Assembly (NCBI GenBank): GCA_965222975.1
Contig: CBDCVJ010000044.1
Location: forward strand, 218,936-282,935
Source of the DNA: UBA6168 sp965222975
Lineage (GTDB): Bacteria; Bacteroidota; Bacteroidia; Chitinophagales; Saprospiraceae
Direction: 5' to 3'
DNA: 64,000 bases
Numbering within the stretch: the first letter of the stretch is position 1; each line of letters opens with the position of its first letter. Position numbers and translations under genes: made by a program. Positions 36,858 through 45,524 of this stretch are shown here, piece after piece. The notes below the pieces were generated by a model. It made no database searches. It had not been told where the DNA came from and was given only the letters and a program-made list of their open reading frames with translations.

Positions 36858-38132
36858 ATGAGGCTCGAATTTGGTTTTACCGATGAAACCTGCAACACGC
36901 AATATGCGCCATTAGGATTACTATTGAGCTTGTATCGACAGGAACAGGTACTGTCTGGTCTGGAAAAAGTGAGGATGAAGATGAAAAAGGTTGATTTTTC
37001 CAGCACAGATAAACTGGAACAGGTATTGGCGAGCATCCTAGCGGGCTGTGAAACGTTATCAGAAGTAAATGTGAAGCTCAAAGGGGATAAACCCTTAGCC
37101 CAAAGCGGTGGTTGGGAACGATTTGCAGACCAGTCAATGCTATCGATGACGTTAGACGCGCTAACTCTAATGAACCTGGAGCAATTACAAGCGGTCAACG
37201 CCCAAATCGGTCAAAGCTATGGTCAGACCGTCAGGCACGATTGGCGGGGATTTCTGTGGCTTGATTACGATTTGAGCGGGTTACCTTGTGGCAAACAGGC
37301 TCAAGGGGGCACCAAAGGCTATTTTTCGAACAAAAAAACACCACTGGCCGACAATTGGCACGGGTGAGTGCCATTGAGCATCAAGAAACGGTCTGGTCAC
37401 AAGTGTATCCTGGTAATCGTCATAGCGTCAACTGTTTGCCAGATGCCTTACTTGGGGTGCAAAGTTCATTAGAGTTAGCCCCCAAACAACGTCGCCGCAC
37501 CGTATGGCGGGGGTGGCAGTGAAGCCAACTTCCGGTTGGTTGTTCAGGCTGGCTATCACTTACACGCCAAAGGGTTGTCCAGTAGTCGAGCCGCTGCCCT
37601 GGCTAAATGCGTTCCGCGCTGGGATGCCTATGATGATATTTGGTTAGGGGAAGTCACACCTCCTTTTGAGTTGGGACGACCCATTCGTGTTTTCGTCCAA
37701 CGACGAAAGAAAAAGGACCAATTTTTGCACGCTTATTTTGTCAGCACCTTGACTTTGCCCTCAAAGAAACATTTCCTTAATTTCTACAACCAGCGGGGTG
37801 GGGCTGAGGTTGAACAATTTCGCCAAGACAAGAGTGGCTTAGCTTTAGGTATCCGCCGCAAACAGTCATTTACAGGCCAAACGGGCTATATTTTATTGAC
37901 CGACCTGGCTCACAATTTACTGGCTGATTTTAAGCATCACGCCCTACAAAATTCCCCTTTCGCCGATTATGGGCTTAAACGCATCGTGCGTGATTTACTA
38001 CAAATGCCAGGGCGGCTGATCTTTGATGAGCATCAGCTCATTCGCCTTGAGTTGCTAAGTCTAAAGCAATTTGCTCCAGACCTGTTGACCTGCTTGGAAA
38101 AGTACTACAATGACCGTTTTTCATCGACTTGA
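36858..38132 (+). pseudogene. DDE transposase, two frameshifts
   Basis: The first segment (36858 to about 37338) includes WLDYDLSGLPCGKQAQ and reaches GYFSNKK. At a run of seven A (37332-37338) the reading moves -1 to continue TTGRQLARVSAIEHQETVW. Near 37510 it shifts again to ANFRLVVQAGYHLHAK and runs to YNDRFSST. The second break falls exactly where related DDE enzymes have a Gly/Asp motif, and a catalytic Asp appears lost. The C-terminal half keeps GGAEVEQFRQDKSG, a likely Glu site. The first shift could be programmed slippage but the second looks like damage, so I call it a pseudogene. It belongs to the IS spanning 34681-38189. Confidence 0.75.
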
Positions 38133-38189
38133 AACCCCTTCTGTTTGAAGGAAGTAGTTGAACCCGGGCGCATTTGTACAAAAATAAGG

Positions 38190-39926
38190 TTTCAGTATCC
38201 TCGACTGGATCGTTTTCTCTGGAACTACTGGCCCCGGCTACGGTGGCTCTTCCACCGGGATCTTTCAGTATCCTCGACTGGATCGTTTTCTCTGGAACAC
38301 TCGCTGAAGGCCACTATCACCTGAGGACCGGCGATCTTTCAGTATCCTCGACTGGATCGTTTTCTCTGGAACATGGTCTTATCGTTGTCAGGCGGCGGAT
38401 TGGGGTTTCTTTCAGTATCCTCGACTGGATCGTTTTCTCTGGAACATGTCATTCCCCGCTATGTTGTGGCGGAGATTGATCTTTCAGTATCCTCGACTGG
38501 ATCGTTTTCTCTGGAACGCGATAGTGAACTCTTGGGTCGCGCCAAAATCAATCTTTCAGTATCCTCGACTGGATCGTTTTCTCTGGAACTTGTGGAGGTC
38601 GAAGACCCTGAAGCCGCAGTATGCCACTTTCAGTATCCTCGACTGGATCGTTTTCTCTGGAACCTACAAATTGCCAGAATCAAAGAACTTGGCTTGTAAA
38701 CTTTCAGTATCCTCGACTGGATCGTTTTCTCTGGAACACGGCGAACCAGAAAGAAACGAGCAGCCAAATAACCTTTCAGTATCCTCGACTGGATCGTTTT
38801 CTCTGGAACGGTGAGGTAATCGAGATGAGCAGTGGACACAAATTCGCTTTCAGTATCCTCGACTGGATCGTTTTCTCTGGAACGGCGTTTTAGTCTTTCG
38901 TTTTCTACTACAAGGGGATTCTTTCAGTATCCTCGACTGGATCGTTTTCTCTGGAACTCAATGATCCTCTCGATCCAAGTGACGAATGGGAAACCTTTCA
39001 GTATCCTCGACTGGATCGTTTTCTCTGGAACCCGGTTGCCAGTTCAACCGACAAAAGATGACATTCAGCTTTCAGTATCCTCGACTGGATCGTTTTCTCT
39101 GGAACAGCGCGAGCGTGATATTGAAAGGTTACGTAACACCTCTTTCAGTATCCTCGACTGGATCGTTTTCTCTGGAACCCTTCCATCACCCCGCTGCCCC
39201 AAAACGAATCGTAATCTTTCAGTATCCTCGACTGGATCGTTTTCTCTGGAACTTGGTCATAAATGACACGTCATTTGGCAATCCTTTTCTTTCAGTATCC
39301 TCGACTGGATCGTTTTCTCTGGAACGATACTTATAGTAAGTGTCATCAGTGCTTATTTAGACTTTCAGTATCCTCGACTGGATCGTTTTCTCTGGAACTC
39401 ATTAGCTACTCTGAATGCTCTGAATGTGTTGCCCTTTCAGTATCCTCGACTGGATCGTTTTCTCTGGAACCTCGGAAAAGGCAATACGGCGTGGCAAGAA
39501 ACAGGCACCTTTCAGTATCCTCGACTGGATCGTTTTCTCTGGAACGAATGACCCTGAGTTTGAGGAGTTTGAGCTTCCCTTCTTTCAGTATCCTCGACTG
39601 GATCGTTTTCTCTGGAACCTCAAAGTCTTGTATTTTATTCATGATCTTTATTCTCTTCTTTCAGTATCCTCGACTGGATCGTTTTCTCTGGAACATTGCC
39701 ACGGTAGAGTTACCTAGATCGATTCCAACTCTTTCAGTATCCTCGACTGGATCGTTTTCTCTGGAACCGTACACGCCGTTAAGTCTCATGAGTTCGATAT
39801 TAACTTTCAGTATCCTCGACTGGATCGTTTTCTCTGGAACCCCACGCGCTAAACCTTGGAGCGTCGCCAAAAGTTTACTTTCAGTATCCTCGACTGGATC
39901 GTTTTCTCTGGAACAAAAAGCCCTAC
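38190..39926 (-). CRISPR. CRISPR array, proximal part (24 repeats)
   Basis: Twenty-four repeats identical to the distal part, ending at 39914, with 23 complete spacers of 35-38 nt. The first repeat (38190-38225) lacks its opening C because it is the right half of the repeat split by the insertion sequence. The last repeat is followed by 12 bases of spacer (39915-39926), then the inverted-repeat arm begins, so the leader-proximal end and leader are lost. The array encodes no protein; long open frames across it are by-products of the repeat. Confidence 0.97.
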
Positions 39927-39965
39927 CGGAATGTGTCAAGAAGTTGAGACACGAAAGTTAGAAAA

Positions 39966-41072
39966 TTACCGTCTAATGGTGGAAGAGACTGCCAAAGGCT
40001 CCTGGCCGGCAAAGATGGAAGCTGGGAGTGGGTCAGGGTCAAGGGTGGGGCTGATGGGCTGGTCGTCAGTATTATGGGTGGCAAAATCGTCCGGCTGGGG
40101 TTGATTGATCCAAACTTCATTCGGAAGTTCAGGTGGGCTAGGGATGCCGCGCACAAAGCGTTCGGGATGTTGGTCATAGGCGTGTTGCAAAATGAGTTGA
40201 CGTTTGTCACGGACCGCTTGAGCTTGCCCGAAATGAACGGTGGCTGGGGTGAGCAGACCCAAGGCAGAGTGATAATGGTCGTGATTGTACCACCGAAAGA
40301 AGGAGCGACCCCAAGTGCGTGCCTCAATGAGTGAACCAAAATGGTCAGGAAAATCGGGTCGATATTTCATGGTCTTGAATTGGGCTTCCGAATAGGGATT
40401 ATCGTTGGGGGTGTAAGGTCTGGCGTGCGATTGGGTGACCCCCAGGTCAGCCAGCAGGAGGGCTACAGTCTTGGAGCGCATCGCGCTACCGCGGTCGGCG
40501 TGCAAGGTCAACTGCTCTGGCAGCACCCCTTGTTTGCGGCAGGATTGGGCGATGAGGTCTTCGGCCAAGGTGGCACATTCGCGCTCTGCCATCAGCCAAC
40601 CGACGACATAGCGGCTGTAGATGTCCAGGATGACGTACAGGTAGTAATAGCTCCATTTGGCCGATCCCGGTAGTTTGGTGATGTCCCACGACCAGACCAT
40701 GTTGGGCGCATCAGCCACCAATTGCGGCTTACTCGACTGGGGATGACGGCTTTGGAGACGCCGTTCGCGCACCTCATCGTGTTCGTCCAGGATGCGGTAC
40801 ATCGTGCGCCAATGACACAGATAGGTCTCATCTTCATCGAGCAAGGTGGCATAGACCTGTCGGGGGGATTGGTCACAGAACCGCTCGCTGTTGAGGACCT
40901 GACGCACCTGCGCTTTTTCCTCAGCACTCAACGCTCTGGTCGGGCTTGGACGTGGCTTTGGCTCAGACGGGGTTTCTCGAGAGCGATAGACGCTGCTGCG
41001 GGGTACATTCAACATCTGGCACGCTTGTTTGAGACCGACCGTTTGGGCCAACTCTTCGGTTAAGTCAATCAT
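39966..41072 (-). CDS. IS3-family transposase OrfB (integrase), copy 1
   Basis: 368 residues. An N-terminal HTH_21-like region is followed by an rve integrase core with the catalytic triad Asp130 (MVWSWDITKL), Asp193 (LHADRGS) and Glu229 (NDNPYSEAQFKTMKY). The 35-residue spacing between the last two is that expected for DDE(35)E enzymes. It overlaps orfA by 4 bp and has its own ATG, so it is translated by coupling rather than by the frameshift used in many IS3 elements. Apparently intact. Confidence 0.93.
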   Translation of the reverse strand: MIDLTEELAQTVGLKQACQMLNVPRSSVYRSRETPSEPKPRPSPTRALSAEEKAQVRQVLNSERFCDQSPRQVYATLLDEDETYLCHWRTMYRILDEHDEVRERRLQSRHPQSSKPQLVADAPNMVWSWDITKLPGSAKWSYYYLYVILDIYSRYVVGWLMAERECATLAEDLIAQSCRKQGVLPEQLTLHADRGSAMRSKTVALLLADLGVTQSHARPYTPNDNPYSEAQFKTMKYRPDFPDHFGSLIEARTWGRSFFRWYNHDHYHSALGLLTPATVHFGQAQAVRDKRQLILQHAYDQHPERFVRGIPSPPELPNEVWINQPQPDDFATHNTDDQPISPTLDPDPLPASIFAGQEPLAVSSTIRR

Positions 41073-41539
41073 TTGTCGCCGTCCCGCTTCGTCTCGTTGA
41101 GGGACATCCCAAAGAGGTCTGATACTTTTTTTTGCACCTCAATGATGGTTTCGGCCCGCTCTAGTTGCGCTTTCAAGCGCGCATTTTCAGCCTGTAGACG
41201 GGCCAACTCTTTGTCCTGCACACTGGCCCCTTTGCGGCCCCGCTTCTGCGGCGACAACCCTTGCCCTTGCTCTCGCTCCCGCCGCCAACTGGTCAAATAC
41301 GATGAGTATATCCCTTCCCGTCTGAGTAGCGCTCCGATTTCGCCAGGTTGGCTACAAGCATCCGCTTCGGCCAATATCCGTTCCTTCTCCGAGGCGCTGA
41401 ATTGTCGCCGTTTCGCCACCGGCACCACTTCTGGCCCTTCTTGATGGTGATGGCCTGGATGGTGTCCATTTACATCATTACTACTACTATTACTGCTGCT
41501 GTTGTTGTTGTTGTTGTTCTCTGATTTTATTTGAGACAT
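41069..41539 (-). CDS. IS3-family OrfA (DNA-binding subunit), copy 1
   Basis: 156 residues. After a low-complexity Asn/Ser/His leader (about residues 8-36, encoded by AAC, AGC and AGT trinucleotide runs), a helix-turn-helix follows (FSASEKERILAEA, then YLTSWRRERE). The C-terminal heptad-like part is AENARLKAQLERAETIIEV. The start follows GCAAGGAGGAACCA. Typical OrfA proteins lack the homopolymeric leader, which may be a recently expanded microsatellite. Confidence 0.88.
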   Translation of the reverse strand: MSQIKSENNNNNNSSSNSSSNDVNGHHPGHHHQEGPEVVPVAKRRQFSASEKERILAEADACSQPGEIGALLRREGIYSSYLTSWRREREQGQGLSPQKRGRKGASVQDKELARLQAENARLKAQLERAETIIEVQKKVSDLFGMSLNETKRDGDK

Positions 41540-41699
41540 TGGTTCCTCCTTGCCCTCATGATTCTACACTAATTTCTTGAGGTTTCGTGTCTCATCTAGC
41601 ATTAGGAGTTTTTGCCGCTTGCCGAGAAGTGAGGTTGAAAAATAAGCCGCTTGAGCTAAACTCATCAGCGGATAAGAACCTTACGATAGGAGGCAGGTG

Positions 41700-42524
41700 A
41701 TGGTACGTACCACAATAGACCGACTAGCGGTCAAAACCTTGGATCAACGATTTCGGTATGAATTAGAGACCGGATTTGAACTCGCCCCCCGAATTTCACA
41801 AGGTATCCTCGATGTGGCCAAGGAAGTCTTTAGTTTGGATACCGTCTCAGCCAATAAAGACGGTCGTCTCAGGCCAGGTCAGATTCGACAAGTTATTGCC
41901 GCCGCTGAGGCACCGCATGGCAAACCTTTACGTCAGACAGATATGGTCGAGGTGACCTGGACCCTTGATGCCGGTGAAGAAGATTTACAGGTGCTGCAAA
42001 AGAAGGGACGAGTAGCATTGCGACAAGTCCGTCTATTGCGTCTCATTGACGAGGCCCTAGACCAAGGTGGCGTCGCCACCCAAGAAGACTTAGCCCGTGT
42101 CCTGGGAGTGGGCGATCGGACCATCCGGGCCGATATTGCCCTCCTGAAAACGCAAGGGTACCACATCATCACTCGCGGTCAGCTACAGGGGGCAGGTCGG
42201 GGGCAGACCCACAAAGTACTGATTGTCGAATTATATCTCAAACGCCAAACTTACACTGAAATTATACGTCAAACTCGACATTCAGCGCCATCCATTAAAC
42301 GCTATATCCAAACTTTCGCCCGGGTCGTGATGCTGACCCGCAAAGGCTTGAGTATGAGCGAGACCGCGCACGCAGTCGGTATTTCTGAACGACTGGCCCA
42401 AGAATATCTAGTCCTTTATCAGCGTTACAATCTGCCCATCTATCAGGCCCGCTTGAATGACATCGTACAAATGCTCAGTGGTTCTGCCGCTCCCTCGACC
42501 GACAGTCAAAAAAGGGGGGCCTAA
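41700..42524 (+). CDS. DUF1670-like HTH protein A, copy 1
   Basis: 274 residues from the ATG at 41700, 5 bp after AGGAGG. Residues 10-45 (LAVKTLDQRFRYELETGFEL) resemble DUF1670 proteins. About 110-142 is a helix-turn-helix (TQEDLARVLGVGDRTIRADI). About 150-235 ends with a second HTH-like part (LSMSETAHAVGISERLAQEY). The second gene overlaps its stop as TAATG. The C-terminal 130 residues are homologous to the partner: both show RTIR/RTVR, THK, LY, a HS motif, KGL and SE before EYL. DNA binding is likely and the biochemical role is unknown. The terminal inverted repeats around the pair suggest a role in mobility. Confidence 0.75.
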   Translation: MVRTTIDRLAVKTLDQRFRYELETGFELAPRISQGILDVAKEVFSLDTVSANKDGRLRPGQIRQVIAAAEAPHGKPLRQTDMVEVTWTLDAGEEDLQVLQKKGRVALRQVRLLRLIDEALDQGGVATQEDLARVLGVGDRTIRADIALLKTQGYHIITRGQLQGAGRGQTHKVLIVELYLKRQTYTEIIRQTRHSAPSIKRYIQTFARVVMLTRKGLSMSETAHAVGISERLAQEYLVLYQRYNLPIYQARLNDIVQMLSGSAAPSTDSQKRGA

Positions 42525-43333
42525 TGAGCGCGATCCATTATCAAGCCAGTACGCAAAGAACCTTTCGGCAAGCCGTCGTTCATCTCTTGGAAAATGAGTA
42601 TAAACTGGTCGGTAGCCGGAAGGTCATTCAAATGATCGCCGACGATATTGCTGACCTTCAAGCTGACTATTACCGAGATGCGGCCATGGTTGCTCCCGGA
42701 CATATCGTTTGGCGTGGCTCACTCGACCCAGGTCATAAACCGGCGGCTGGTCAACGAGCTGAAGAAGAACCGACGGTGACGGGTGTGTTACCTTTAATTA
42801 CCCCGGAAGATTTGGCGGAGGCGGCTCAAGGCTGCCCGAAAGACCAAAATCCCACTCGCTGGGCTCACCAACGGGACATTCGGCGGCTCGTGCGCTTGGT
42901 CAAAGCCGGGTTGCATAATCCAGGTGGACGGCTCTTGTTTTCTCAAGCTGATCTGTCCCTCTTGCTCAACCGCGCCATTAGAACCGTCCGCCGCTGCATC
43001 CTTGATCACTTCGAGCAGACTGGTGAACTGTTGCCGATCAAAGGCTATGTCCTTGACCAGGGTAGTAAGCCGACTCACAAACGGATTATTCTGCGGCTGT
43101 ATGAACAAGGTGTGGCTCCGCCAGACATTGCTCATCGAACCGACCATAGTCTTCAAGCCGTCGACCACTACATCAACGATTATGAACGAGTTAAGGTGCT
43201 TCTGAGTAAGGGGCTCGATGCATCTGAAATCAGCCAAGCTATTGGAAGAGGACTCCAAACCGTGCTAGAATACCTAAAGATCATTGCTACTTATCACCCC
43301 CATCTGGTTTCGGCTGACCAGATAGACGACTGA
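42524..43333 (+). CDS. DUF1670-like HTH protein B, copy 1
   Basis: 269 residues, paralog of protein A. The N-terminus (STQRTFRQAVVHLLENEYKLVGS) differs. The centre (SQADLSLLLNRAIRTVRRCI) is the matching HTH, and the C-terminal half (KPTHKRIILRLYEQG, HSLQAVDHYI, SKGLDASEISQAIG) parallels A. The two are probably obligate partners because they are translationally coupled and both are kept in each copy. There is no membrane segment, Cys cluster or nuclease motif. Function unknown. Confidence 0.75.
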   Translation: MSAIHYQASTQRTFRQAVVHLLENEYKLVGSRKVIQMIADDIADLQADYYRDAAMVAPGHIVWRGSLDPGHKPAAGQRAEEEPTVTGVLPLITPEDLAEAAQGCPKDQNPTRWAHQRDIRRLVRLVKAGLHNPGGRLLFSQADLSLLLNRAIRTVRRCILDHFEQTGELLPIKGYVLDQGSKPTHKRIILRLYEQGVAPPDIAHRTDHSLQAVDHYINDYERVKVLLSKGLDASEISQAIGRGLQTVLEYLKIIATYHPHLVSADQIDD

Positions 43334-43334
43334 T

Positions 43335-43377
43335 GGATATGTGGACAATTATAAAAGCATCAATTGCCCACATATCC
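43335..43377 (+). terminator. Long hairpin after the DUF1670-like pair, copy 1
   Basis: GGATATGTGGACAATT (43335-43350) and AATTGCCCACATATCC (43362-43377) pair over 16 bp with one mismatch around an 11-nt loop, one base after the stop codon. There is no U tract, so it may be a stabilising or rho-assisted structure, or a recombination site, rather than a simple intrinsic terminator. The mirror copy is at 46957-46999. Confidence 0.5.
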
Positions 43378-43461
43378 ACAGTCCCTACTATTGCTATTAA
43401 TCCTCACTTCCGGCTACCGGCAATTTTGCCGAATTCTTCTTAGCACAGAGGGCGGCCAAGT

Positions 43462-43571
43462 GTTCCAGAGAAAACGATCCAGTCGAGGATACTGAAAGTT
43501 GATGACTTATTGGCTGACATTGAGTTAGCAACTAGTTCCAGAGAAAACGATCCAGTCGAGGATACTGAAAG
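43462..43571 (+). CRISPR. Two-repeat CRISPR fragment in the left arm
   Basis: Two 37-nt repeats (43462-43498 and 43535-43571) identical to the main array but reading GTTCCAGAG to ACTGAAAG on the plus strand, with one 36-nt spacer. On the right the next spacer is cut after 11 bases by the IS4-type end. On the left, 38 bases separate it from the DUF1670-like element. It is a displaced piece of the main array. Confidence 0.95.
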
Positions 43572-43582
43572 TTATTGTAAAA

Positions 43583-44809
43583 ATTCAGTACCGTATACCC
43601 TCTAGATTTGCCAAAAAGAAGGAGGTGAAGATAATCAAGGATTTTATGTCAACGGAATAGATGGAGGTTAAGGCTCATGAGTGATGCAGACCGTTTGGAA
43701 ATCCAAGTGGCTCTTTCGCTGTTTCAGCTATTGCCCGGGATGCAACCCGACAACCGAACGACCTTGGTTTATCTGATTGTGGGATTAATTTTGGGCCGGA
43801 ATGTGCAACTGGCAAAAATCGCTGAACAAGTAAACTATGGTCACAAAGAGAGTAGTCTGGAAGACCGTTTCCGGCGCTTTGTGAACAACGAAAACATAGA
43901 GGTCACCGTAGTCTTCAGCATTTTCATCAAGCTGATGCTGGCGGGCTTGGAAGAAGAACAAGCCTTGGTGTTGAGCATAGATACCAGTAAAACCGGCGGG
44001 AAATGCATCACCCTGATGCTCAGTGTCGGTTACAAAACGCGAGCGATGCCTCTATGTTGGGTCACCTTCAAAGGACGCAAGGGGCATTCGTCGGAGGATA
44101 TTCAATTAGCCTTGTTCAAAACGGTCAGAACCCTGGTCCCCACCGAACGAGCCGTCATCGTGTTGGGCGATGGCGAATTCGATGGCAGTCAGGTCATTAC
44201 TTGGCTTGAGAAACAACAGAACTGGCACTATGTCTGCCGCACTGCCAAAGACATCTTGGTCGAGGATGAGCAACAATGGGTTGCGCTGCAAGACATTCCA
44301 CTCCAAGACCGACAAGAGGCTTTCTTCTCCCAAGTACGCTTTACCAAAACCCATCAAGTGGGGCCAGTCAATATAATGGCTGTCTGGGTCAGTAAAGACC
44401 AGACCCATTGGTTCTTTGTCACCAATATGCCCACCCTCAAAGAAGCCAAATACTGGTATCGTCAACGGTTCAAAATCGAGACCCTTTTCTCTGACATCAA
44501 AGGCCGTGGCTTCAAGACCGACAAGTGCCGCTTGAAAGACCCCGCTCGAGTTGACCGTTTGTTGATGGCGGTCGCTATCGCCTACATCTTTGTCGTCTTC
44601 TGGGGGGTTGATGCCATTATCTCTGGCGCTTTCAAGCAAATGCTCCGCACTGACCGCTTCGACCACAGTCTTTTTACCTTGGGGTTCAAATATATCCAGC
44701 GTTTGTTGAAAAAATGCTTGCCTATTCCTCCCTTAAACTCTCTTCCACCTCCTTCTTCCTTTGAACACTGCGTCCTTTAGACAACCCAACGGGGTATACG
44801 GTACTGAAT
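43583..44809 (+). mobile_element. IS4-family insertion sequence, copy 1
   Basis: 18-bp perfect terminal inverted repeats (ATTCAGTACCGTATACCC at 43583-43600 and its inverse at 44792-44809) enclose one transposase gene (1,227 bp). The flanks are TGTAAAA and CGGCAT, so there is no target duplication. Both copies in the window are therefore likely joined by recombination or deletion rather than simple insertion. Confidence 0.88.
43677..44780 (+). CDS. IS4-family transposase, copy 1
   Basis: 367 residues, DDE transposase. The first Asp is in VLSIDTSKTGGK, the second in VVLGDGEFDG, and the Glu in YRQRFKIETLFSDIK. That last stretch fits the Y-(2)-R-(3)-E-(6)-K signature of the IS4 family exactly. 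The start follows GATGGAGGTTAAGGCTC. No frameshift is seen and it appears intact. Confidence 0.93.
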   Translation: MSDADRLEIQVALSLFQLLPGMQPDNRTTLVYLIVGLILGRNVQLAKIAEQVNYGHKESSLEDRFRRFVNNENIEVTVVFSIFIKLMLAGLEEEQALVLSIDTSKTGGKCITLMLSVGYKTRAMPLCWVTFKGRKGHSSEDIQLALFKTVRTLVPTERAVIVLGDGEFDGSQVITWLEKQQNWHYVCRTAKDILVEDEQQWVALQDIPLQDRQEAFFSQVRFTKTHQVGPVNIMAVWVSKDQTHWFFVTNMPTLKEAKYWYRQRFKIETLFSDIKGRGFKTDKCRLKDPARVDRLLMAVAIAYIFVVFWGVDAIISGAFKQMLRTDRFDHSLFTLGFKYIQRLLKKCLPIPPLNSLPPPSSFEHCVL

Positions 44810-45524
44810 CGGCATTTGCATTCTCCTAGCCAGTCCGGGAAGACACCCTAACGGCTACCGTCCAGCCGCCTACTGACGACCTCAACTGAAATCAAGACCT
44901 GTGGCAAGATGATAACATTTCATCTTTGGCATCGTATTCAAATTTTTGTCCCGGTTAAAAATATGATAGTCACTGTTGGATTCAAGGGCTGGCTTGGAAC
45001 CGAGACCGGTTGCAAGCCCAACCCCGGCATACATTTTACCTTATGCTGGCAAACCATGTATGAATGGAAAACCGATGCCAACTAAGGGAGACTTGGTGCC
45101 GTGGTGTCTTGCAAAGTCAACCTACTTTGACAAAACTTTGTCAACACGAATCCCCCCAACTTTACGACAAGATGCCTTTCTCGTTATTTTTCGTTTGGTT
45201 CTCTCCGGCGTGTGATGCGTGGAGCGTTTGGGGGTACTTTTCCCACAAAAAGCAAAACGCATGACGCGCCGATCATTACCATCAATTACTCTTTCCAGCC
45301 AGCTATGAACTCAATCGTTTATTGTTGAGTCTGTCTTTAGAAAGTGTCTGTGTAGCGATCCAATTTGTAACCGTAAAAGCGGTGGAATGGCTTCTCAAAT
45401 ATTTTTATTATCTTTCCCCTAAATTTAAATACAGGTACTAAACTGCCAAGACCTAAAAACGGAAGGACAGCCAAGATTCTACTAATAATATCTGCTTGTT
45501 GGGGAGTAGCGGTTAAATAAAAAT
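44810..45524. other. 715-bp unique centre of the inverted structure
   Basis: The only part between the arms that is not duplicated. No convincing gene. A minus-strand frame (45337-45573) starts inside the IS4-type end and carries about 60 residues of unique sequence (PQQADIISRILAVLPFLGLG), perhaps the C-terminus of a gene cut by the IS. There is no CRISPR repeat, tRNA or transposon end. Base composition is similar to the rest. It may be a remnant of the original neighbourhood or of another genomic site. Confidence 0.5.

Larger units (their letters stand above)
34681..38189. mobile_element. DDE insertion sequence inserted in a CRISPR repeat (degenerate)
   Basis: Ends are inverted: CCTTAATTTTGTCC at the left (34681) and, read inward on the other strand, CCTTATTTTTGTAC at the right (38189). 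The direct repeat TTTCA (34676-34680 and 38190-38194) flanks it, a 5-bp target duplication inside one CRISPR repeat. Minus the nested recombinase element (about 2.03 kb), the IS is about 1.48 kb. Its only gene is the frameshifted transposase at 36858-38132. The left end shows AATGCGC beyond the nested element, matching AATGCGC in the right end. IS family not identified. Confidence 0.8.
39945..41594 (-). mobile_element. IS3-family element, copy 1
   Basis: Inverted ends TGAGACACGAAA at 39945 and TTTCGTGTCTCA ending at 41594 enclose overlapping orfA and orfB (1,650 bp). On the outer side both copies share a further 18 bp (39927-39944, containing GTGTCAAGAAG) before unrelated sequence. The true end may therefore lie at 39927, giving a longer terminal repeat on that side. 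No target duplication is visible. The outer junction cuts a CRISPR spacer. Confidence 0.8.
41612..43423 (+). mobile_element. Candidate new mobile element: DUF1670-like gene pair with terminal inverted repeats, copy 1
   Basis: The left end 41612-41634 and right end 43402-43423 are inverted and match at about 20 of 23 positions, sharing TTGCCG, GCCG and GAAGTGAGG. The first gene starts 66 bp inside the left end and the second stops 69 bp before the right end. Nothing else is inside. The right end lies 38 bp from a CRISPR repeat, so the unit appears inserted in the array or its leader. The left flank is cut short by the IS3-type element, so no target duplication can be read. No DDE, HUH, serine or tyrosine recombinase motif is present. 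Confidence 0.6.
39927..44809. repeat. Left arm of a 4,883-bp perfect-looking inverted repeat
   Basis: Every position x here pairs with 90334 - x in 45525-50407, judged from identical genes, ends and junctions; I did not compare every base. The outer edge (39927) is abrupt: the partner continues as cas3, this side as a CRISPR spacer. The inner edge (44809) is exactly the outer base of the IS4-type terminal repeat. Contents from left: IS3-type element, DUF1670-like two-gene element, two CRISPR repeats, IS4-type element. It could be a true inverted duplication or a long-repeat assembly artefact. Confidence 0.9.

Noticed and set aside
37325..37345. A7 run as a programmed -1 frameshift making an intact transposase
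   Set aside because: The phase of the A run does not give a standard slippery heptamer in the zero frame, and a second unrelated frame break at about 37510 remains, so the gene is broken either way.
33500..39961. Many open frames rich in SVSSTGSFSLE or FSILDWIVFSG across the arrays
   Set aside because: They are translations of the 37-nt CRISPR repeat in different frames and are not genes.
41700..43333. The DUF1670-like pair considered as divergent cas genes because of the nearby repeats
   Set aside because: They show no RAMP, nuclease or Cas1/Cas2 motif, and they lie between inverted ends inside mobile DNA. Proximity is explained by insertion.
43411..43432. CGGCAATTTTGCCG considered as an intrinsic terminator
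   Set aside because: The stem is short and no T run follows. The left half overlaps the inverted end of the DUF1670-like element.
44976..45264. Two overlapping short plus-strand frames in the centre of the palindrome
   Set aside because: No ribosome binding site, no recognisable motif, and both read the same DNA in different frames.
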